Source: Termitidicoccus mucosus (GTDB lineage: Bacteria > Verrucomicrobiota > Verrucomicrobiia > Opitutales > Opitutaceae). From it: DNA of 64,000 bases. The translations under genes and the position numbers were made by a program. The stretch spans positions 6,634,501 to 6,698,500 of the forward strand of contig NZ_CP109796.1 of the NCBI RefSeq assembly GCF_038725785.1. Direction: 5' to 3'. Positions 52,101-61,100 of the stretch are shown one piece after another; within the stretch, counting starts at the first letter, position 1, and each line of letters opens with the position of its first letter. The notes below the pieces were generated by a model. The model did no database searches, had not been told where the DNA came from, and saw only the letters and a list, made by a program, of their open reading frames with translations.

Positions 52101-55100
52101 ATCCGCACGCAAAACGGGTTCACCGGCGACTTCGGCACCAAGGTCATCGGCACCCCCGCGCTCCGGCCCGACTTCATCACCCTCACCACCTTCCGGGCCG
52201 ACAACGGCGTCATCTCCGCCACCGGCACCGACTACATGGTGGGCTTCAACCTGAGCTGGTTCACCGGCACGGCCACCGCGCACGGCAACTTCACGCTCCC
52301 GGCGGGCATCCCCTTTGAAAACCCCGAGGCGGACATCCCCATCACCGACCAGTCGTCGCTGGGCACCTTTGCCAGCGGCTGGGACGGCAAGTCCGTGACC
52401 ATCACCGCCGCAAACGTCGCCAACTTCGTCTTCAGCAACAACAACACCTACACCGGCAACACCCTCGTGCTCGGCGGCACGCTCACCATCAGCGGCACCA
52501 CGCGCGGCGCGGACGGCCGGGTCGGCACGCAGACCGGCGGCCGGGGCTCGGTCGTCGTCAGCGGCCTCTGGGACGCCGCCAGCCTCACCGTCGGCGGCAT
52601 GGACGCCACCGGCTTCCTCGCCGTCCGGCCCGGCGGCTCCGTCCTCATGAGCGGCAGCATCGCCATCGGCCAGGGCGGCAGCCTCGTGCCCGTCGCCACC
52701 GGCACCGCCCTCGTGGAAGGCCTCATGCAGGCCGGGGGCAACCTCGTCGTCGGGCGTTATGGCTCCGGCGCGCTCGCCATCACCGGCACGGTGCGCGGCG
52801 CCAACACCCTCATCGGCGACCAGCAGGGCGCCGGCTCCGTCAACCTCGCCGCCGGCTCCCTGCAAACCGGCACCCTCACCGTCGGCAACGGCGGCGCCGC
52901 CACGCTCAACCTCGCCGCCGCCGCCACCGCCGACAGCACCCGCGCCATCATCGGCGCCACCGGCAGCGCGGCCATCGCCGGCCTCTGGCGCAACACCGGC
53001 GACCTCGCCCTCTCCGGCACCGCCGCCGCCGCCCTCAACCTCGCCGCCACCGGCACCCTCGCCAACACCGGCGCCGCCACCCTCGCCGCCGACAGCTCCG
53101 CCGTCATCCGCGGCCTCTGGTCCAACACCGGCGGCATCACCGCCGCCGGCAAACTCGCCGTCCTCGGCGCCAGCGGCAGCGTCCGCGCCGGCGGCGCGTA
53201 TGCGTCCGGCCCCGCCTCCGCGCTCACGCTCGACGCCTCCGGGCGCGGCCTCGCCGACGCCTTCATCACCGCCGCCAGCGCCACCGTCGGCGGCACGATC
53301 ACGCTCTCGAACTTCACGCCCGCCGGCGGCGCCTTCGCCGACGCGCAGGCCGTCCGCTCCAGCGACAAGCAGGTGCTCATCACCGCCACCGCCGCCACCG
53401 GCACCATCAGCGGCTACTTCGCCAGCGGCACCATCACCGGCTACAACCCCGCCGGCCTCCCCGATTACCTCCACGGCGGCATTTACAAGACCGCCGACGC
53501 CAAACAATACGTCGCGGGCATCGACCTCCGCTGGCTCGGCGACGCCGCCGACGGCAACGGCCGCTTCACCCTCGCCGGCGGCTCCAGCTTCGACGTCAAC
53601 GTTGCCCTCGCCGACCGGACCGGCGTCGCGTTCGCCAGCGGCTGGGACGGCAAATCGCTCACCGTCACCTCCAGCAACGCCGGCCTCCTCACCCTCAGCG
53701 CGAACAACACCCACACCGGCACCACCACCGTCAACGGCGGCACCCTCGCCATCACCGGCACCACCACCGGCAACGCGGAAGGCGTCATCGCCCAAAACAC
53801 CGGCGACACCGCCACCGTCCGCGTCAGCGGCACCGGCTACTGGGGCATGACCGGCGACCTCACCGTGGGCCGTAGCGGCAGCGGCTGGCTCTATATCGCC
53901 GACCGCGCCCGCGTCAGCGTCGGCGGCAACGCCCTCGTGGACGACGCCTACGGCTACGTCAGCGTCGGCGGCACCGGCCGCTTCGACATCACCGGCGGCC
54001 TCACCGTCGGCAACGACGGCGTCGGCGAACTCGTCAACGCCGGCACCGTCACCGTCGGCGGCGACAGCATCATCGGCAACAGCGCCGGCGCGACCGGCAC
54101 CGCCGCTGTCAACGGCGCGGGCCGCTGGGACACGGCGGGCTCGCTCCACGTCGGCAAGGAAGGCGCGGGCGTGCTGCTCCTTTCCCAAAACGCCCGCGTT
54201 TCCAGCGGCACCGTCCGGCTCGGCTCTGAAAACGGCGCCTCCGGCTCCGGCACCGTGGGCGGCTCGGCCTTCTGGGACGCGGGCGGCGCGTTTCACGTCG
54301 GCGACGCCGGCGCGGGCGCGCTCACGCTGGCCGGCAGCGGCAGCATCCACGTCGCGGGCGCCGCAGGCATCGGCTCCGAAGCCACCGGCAGCGGCACGGC
54401 GGCAGTCGGCGATTCCGCGCGGTGGAACATCGACTCGCAACTGCGCGTGGGCGACGCCGGCTCCGGCGCGCTCACCATCGCGGAGCGGGGCAGGGTGGCC
54501 AGCGACGGCGGTTACATCGGCGCCACCGGCTCCGGCGCGGTCGCCATCAGCGGCAGCGGGTTCTGGGACACCGGCCGCGAATTGCGGGTCGGCGACGCCG
54601 GCGCGGGCGTGCTCACGCTGGCGGGCAGCGGCAGCCTCCTGACGGGCGGCACCGCCTTCATCGGCCACGCCGCCGGCGCGACCGGCGCCGTCACTCTCGG
54701 CGGCAACGCCCTGCTGAGCGCCGCCGCCCTCCATAATGGCCGCGACGGCTCCGCCTCGCTCATCATGCGCGACGACGCCCGGATCACCGTCGCCGGCACC
54801 TATGCGCAAAACGCCGCCTCCCTGCTCGACATCCACCTGACCGGCACGCGCGACGCCTTCGTCACCGCGCAGAGCGCCACGCTCGGCGGCTCGCTCGTCG
54901 TCACCGGTTTCACCGGCACCATCACCGGCACCACGGCCACGCAGTTGATGGCCAACCACGTGTATCTTTTCCGCACCAACAACGCCATCGAAGGCGACTT
55001 CAGCTCCAAGCAAATCGGCATCAACGGCGCGCCGCCGGACTTTATCACTCCCACCGCCTACAAGTCCTCCGGCGGCATCATCTCCGCCACCGGCACCAAC

Positions 55101-58100
55101 TACGTGGTCGGCTTCAACCTGAGCTGGCTGTCCGGCACGGCCACCGCGCACGGTGATTTCACCATCGTCCCGGTCACCTCCTACCTCGCCTTCGACGTGG
55201 ACCACGCCCTCGGCGACGAGGCCGGCGTGTTCGCCAGCGGCTGGGACGGCAAATCGCTCACCGTCACCTCCAGCAACATCGGCCTCCTCACCCTCTCCGC
55301 CAGCAACACCTACACCGGTACCACCACCGTCAACGGCGGCACGCTCGCCATCACCGGCTGGACGGGCGGCAACACCGCCGGCGTCGTCGGCGGCAGCGCC
55401 GCCACCAACGGCCACGCCACCGTCACCGGCACCTGGGCCATGGACAATCTCCACGTCGGGCGAAACAGCGGCACCGGCGCGCTGGTCATCGACGCCAACG
55501 GCCTGGTTGACGCGCGCGCCGCCGCCTATGTCGGACGCGGCGCCGGCGCCACCGGCACGCTGACGGTCGCCGCCGGCGGCACGCTCACCGGCGCCACCGC
55601 CTACATCGGTGCCGGCGGCGGCTTTGGCACGGCCTCCGTCACCGGCGCATGGCGGACGGACGAACTCGTCGTGGGCAGCTCCTCCGGCACCGGCGTGCTG
55701 GCCGTCAGCGCGGGCGGACGCCTCGTCACCGGCACCCACGCCTACCTCGGCGGACGCCAGGGCGCGGACGCGGGCAACGGCTCCGTCACTCTCTCGCAAA
55801 ACGCCCTCTGGACGGTCGGGGGCAACCTTTACAACGACCAGCCCGGCACCGGCCGCTTCACCATCCTTGACAGCGGCTCCGTCACGGTTGGCGGCACCTA
55901 TTTCCAAGGCGCCGGCTCCTCGCTCGACCTCTACCTCAACCTCGCGCGCGGCGCCTATGTCACCGCCGAGTCGGCGGTGATCGGCGGCGACGTCAGCGTC
56001 CTGGGCTTCTCCGGCACCGTCGGCGGCATGTCGGCCAGCAGCCTGGTCGGCTCGCAGCAGACCATCATCCGCACCACCACCGGCACCATCGCCGGCGAGT
56101 TCACCTCGGTCGGCGCCACCGGCACCACCACCGCGATGGATTACCTGATGCTCGGCGCGTTCAAGACGCCGGACAGCCGCGAATACAAACTCGGCTACGG
56201 CCTCGTCTGGTATAGCGGCACCGGCCGCGCCCACGGCAACTTCACCCTCAACGCCGGCGAGAGCTTCGACATGGACGAAGCCCTGAACGCCGTCGCCGCG
56301 CCCAACGCCAGCGGCTGGGACGGCAAATCCATCACCCTCACCGCCGCCAACCGCGGCGTGCTCGCCCTCAGCGCCAGCAACAACTACAGCGGCACCACCA
56401 CGGTCAACGGCGGCACCCTCGCCATCTCCGACTGGACGGGTGCCAACGCCGCCGGCGTCATCGGCGCCGCCGCCGCCACCGACGGCGCGGTGCTCGTCAG
56501 CGGCACCGGCCTGTGGGGCATGTCCGGCGGCCTCGCCGTCGGCGGCAGCGGCGCGGGCTCGCTCACCGTCAACGGCGGCACCGTCGCCGTCGCCGGCCAC
56601 AGCCAGGTCGGAAACGCCTCCACCGCCACGGGCTCCGCCACCGTCAACGGCGGTCTTTGGACGACCGGCGGCACCCTTTATGTCGGCACGGACGGCACGG
56701 GCGCGCTCACGGTCGCCGGCGGCGCTGTCCGCGCTGCCGCGCTCAGCGCCGGCGCCAGTGCCGGCTCGTCCGGCGCCGTCACCATCGGCGGCGGTTTGCT
56801 GGACACAACGGATAACATCAACATCGGCGCGGGCGGCGCGGGCTCGCTCGCCGTCACCGGCGGCACCCTCCGCGCCGGCGCCGACCTCCTTTTCGGCCTC
56901 AACGGCGCGGTCGGCACCGGCAGCATCGGCGGCAACGGCCTCGCGCTCGCCGGCGGCAACGTCGTCGTCGGCGGCAACGGCGGCAACGGCTCCCTCGCCA
57001 TCGCCGGCAGCGGCAGCGTGTCCGCCACCGGCACCTATGCGCAAAACGCCGCCTCCACGCTCACGCTTGCCCTCGGCGGCGCGCGCGGCGCCTTCGTCAC
57101 CGCGCAAAGCGCCACGCTCTCCGGCGCGCTCATCGTGGACGGCTTCACCGGCACGACCAGCGGCACCAAGGCCAGCGAGGCCGTGCAAACCGCCCGGGTG
57201 CTCATCCGCGCCGGCAACGCCATCGCCGGCGACTTCGACAGCAAGACCATCCACGGCGGCACGAGCGCGTTTGATTACCTTGTGTTCAACACCTACGCCA
57301 GCGGCACCGACTACGTGCTCGGCACCCAGCTCGCGTGGAACAGCGGCACCGCGCTTGGCCACGGCGATTTCACCGTGGCCTCCGGCAAGTTCGAGGTGGA
57401 CACGGCCCTCGCCGACCAAGCCCCCGCCGCCGGCGGCTGGGACGGCGCCAGCCTCCTGAAGGCCGGCAGCGGCACCCTCGTCCTCTCCGCCACCAACACC
57501 CACACCGGCAACACCACCGTGGCCGCGGGCATGCTCGTCCTCGCCACCCCCGCGAACAACAGCGCCGCCGCCCTCGGCGCCAGCGACCTCGACATCCAGG
57601 CCGGCGGCACCGCCCGCATCGCCCCCGGCATCGCGGGCAACTTCACCCTCTCCAACGCCGTCGCCGGCGAAGGCCTGTTCGAAGTGAGCCTCGCCGGACC
57701 GTCCTCGACCCTCGCCATCTCCAATAACCTGCTCACCTTCAACTTCAACGGCGCCGCCCGCCTCTCCGACAGCGTCTTCACCCTCGCGGACGACCACTTC
57801 ATCAACGCCACGCTCGTCAGCGCCACCGGCAACCGCGTCATCGTCAGCGCCGGCACGAACGCCCTCGCCGGCCTCGTCCTCGACGGCGGCCGCGTGGACT
57901 TTGACACCAACGTCCCCGCCGACATCACCTCGCCCGCCTTCATCGACGTGACCGGCACGCTCCACCTCGCCAGCGGCACCATCGGCGTGCGCGTCCCGCA
58001 AGGCGGCGCCAGCACCGCCGTCTCGCAAGCCCCGCTCCTCCGGCAGGACGACGGCGCGCTCACCAAGCTCGCCGCCTCCGCGACGACCACCGGCCAGACC

Positions 58101-61100
58101 GCGAACCTCAGGCTCTGGGACCTCAACACCAGCGCCCTGGTCAGCGCCACGCAAAGCGCGGCCATCAACCAGGCCGGCACGCACGTCGCCACCGGCACCT
58201 ACGGCTACGGCCTCGCCACCGCCGACGCCTCCGGCAGCAACGGCCTCTACGTCAGCTACGGCCTCCGCGCCGTGGACATCCTCGCCGGCCGCACCCTCCT
58301 CCTCGACGGCGACACCGCCGCGCCCGGCGGCAGCGACGAGTTCCACGCCACCATCGGCGGCTCCGGCAACCTGGCTCTCGCCGCGACCAACGCCATCACG
58401 CTCAATGCCGCCAACACCTACACCGGCACCACCACCATCACCAGCGGCACGGTCATCGCCGGCGTGAACGCCGCGCTCGGCAATACCGCCCGCCTCGCCC
58501 TCGCCGGCGTCGGCGCCGCGTTTGACCTCAACGGCAAGGCCCAGACCATCGGCGCGCTCGACACCGCCGCCGCCACCCGTCTCGACCTCGCCGGCGGCAC
58601 GCTCGCCGTCACCAACGGCGGCTCCATCGCCGGCGCCCTCGCCGGCACCGGCAGCCTCGGCCTCGGCGGTCTCGTTGACATCACCAGCGCCAACGCCGCC
58701 TTCGCCGCCAGCGTCGGCGTCACCGGCACCACCCGCCTCGCCGATGTCGCCGCCCTCGGCAACACCGGCACCGCCACCGTCGCCGCCAACGCCGAACTCG
58801 CCCTCACCAGCGCCACCGGCGCCCTCGCCAAAACCATCGCCGGCGCCGGCAACATCACCGTAGGGGCGTCGCTTGCGACGCCCGCGACATCCTCCAGCGT
58901 CACCCTCACCGCCGCCAACACCGCCTTCACCGGCACATGGACCATCGCCCCCGCCAGCGCGCTCAGCGCCAGCTCGACCGCGAACCTCGGCACCGCCGAC
59001 ATCCTCTTCGACGGCATGTTCACCGTGACGAACGCCACCGCCGAAACCCTCGGCAACGCCCTCAGCGGTTCCGGCACGCTCGTCAAACAAAACACCGGCA
59101 ACCTGACCATCTCCCAGTCCAACGCCTTCACCGGCGCGACCACCATCGCCGGCGGCACCCTCACCCTGGAAAACCTCCACGGCATCGGCGCCGGCGCCGT
59201 ATCCAATAACTCGATACTCGACCTCGCCGCCGCCGGCGACTTCGCCAACAACATCGCCGGCACCGGCACCACCCGCGTCACCAACAACGCCGCCGTCGCC
59301 CTCACCGGCACGAACACCGTCGCCGCCTGGCGCATCGACGCCGGCGCCGCCGCCACCGTCGCCCAACAGCAAAACCTCGGCGCCGGCGCGACCCGCGTCG
59401 ACGGCCTGCTCGACATCGCCGCCGCCGCCCCGTGGAACTACGTGAACACCCTCGCCGGCACCGGCACCCTCCAGGTCGGCCTCGGCAACAGCGCCAACGC
59501 CTTCGCCTTCGCCGCCACCACCGGCAGCGCCTTCCAAGGCACCGTCGCCCTCGCCTCGTCGAGCTTCGCCCTCTCCGGCAACAACACCGCCGCCCTCAAA
59601 AACGCCACCCTGCGACTCGACGCCGGCAACCGCACCACCGTCGGCGCCGGCACCCAGCAAATCGCCGGCCTCGCCATCGACGGCGGCCGCGTGGACTTCG
59701 ACACCAACGTCCCCGCCGACCTCACCTCGCCCGCCTTCATCGACGTGACCGGCACGCTCGACCTCGCCAGCGGCACCATCGGCGTGCGCGTCCCCACCGG
59801 CGCCACCGCTTACACCGCCCCGCAAGCCCCGCTCCTCCAGCAGGACGACGGCGCGCTCACCAAGCTCGCCTCCTCCGCCACCACCACCGGCAACATCGGC
59901 GGCATCGCGCTCCTCGACCTGAACACCGGCGCGCTCGTGAGCGCCACGCAAAGCGCCGCCATCAACCAGTCCGGCGCGCGCGTCGCCACCGGCACCTACG
60001 GCTACGGCCTCGCCACCGCCGACGCCGCCGGCGCCAACGGCCTCTACGTCAGCTACGGCCTGCTCGCCGTGGACATCCTCGCCGGACAGACCCTCCTCCT
60101 CGACGGCGACACCACCGCGTCCGGCGGCTCCGAGTTCCACGCGCGCATCGCCGGCGCGGGCAACCTCGCCCTCGCCGCGACCAACGCCATCACGCTCGCC
60201 GCCGCCAACACCTACACCGGCACCACCACCATCACCAGCGGCACCGTGATCGCCGGCGTGAACGCCGCCCTCGGCAACACCGCCCGCCTCGCCCTCGCCG
60301 CCGCTGGCGCCGCGTTTGACCTCAACGGCAAGGCGCAAACCGTCGGCGCGCTCGACACCGCCGCCAACACCCGCCTCGACCTCGCCGGCGGCACGCTCGC
60401 CGTCACCAACGGCGGCACGGTCGGCGGCGCGCTCGCCGGCGCCGGCACGCTCGCCCTCGGCGGGCTGGCCGACATCACCACCTCGAACGCCGCCTTCGCC
60501 GCCAGCGTCGGCGTCACCGGCACGACGACGCTCCGCAGCACGCAGGCCCTCGGCGACACCGGCACGCTCGATGCCGCCGGCCGCGTCCGCCTCGAAAACG
60601 CCACCGGCGCGCTCGCGAAGACCATCGCCGGCACCGGCACCGTCGCGCTCGCCGGCAGCTCCAGCGTCGCGCTCACCGCGACGAACGCGCTGCACGGCCA
60701 GTGGCGCGTCGCGCAAAACACCGCGCTCTCCGCCAGCTCGACCGCGAACCTCTCCGACGCCGACATCCTCTTCGACGGCATGTTCACCGTGGCGAACGCC
60801 ACCGCCGAAACCCTCGGCAACCGCCTCTCCGGTTCCGGCACGCTCGTCAAGGCCGCCGCCGGCACGCTGACCATCAGCCAGTCCAATGCCTTCGCCGGGC
60901 GCACGCTCATCAGCGCCGGCACGCTCGCCCTCCAGGACCTCGGCGGCGCCGGCGCCGGCGGCATCACCAACAATGCCGCGCTCGAACTCGCCGCCGCCGG
61001 CGTGTTCGCCAACAACATCAACGGCACCGGCACCACCCGCGTGACCGCCGGCGCCGCCGCCGCGCCCGTGACCCTGGCCGGCGCCAATCAGACCGCCTGG

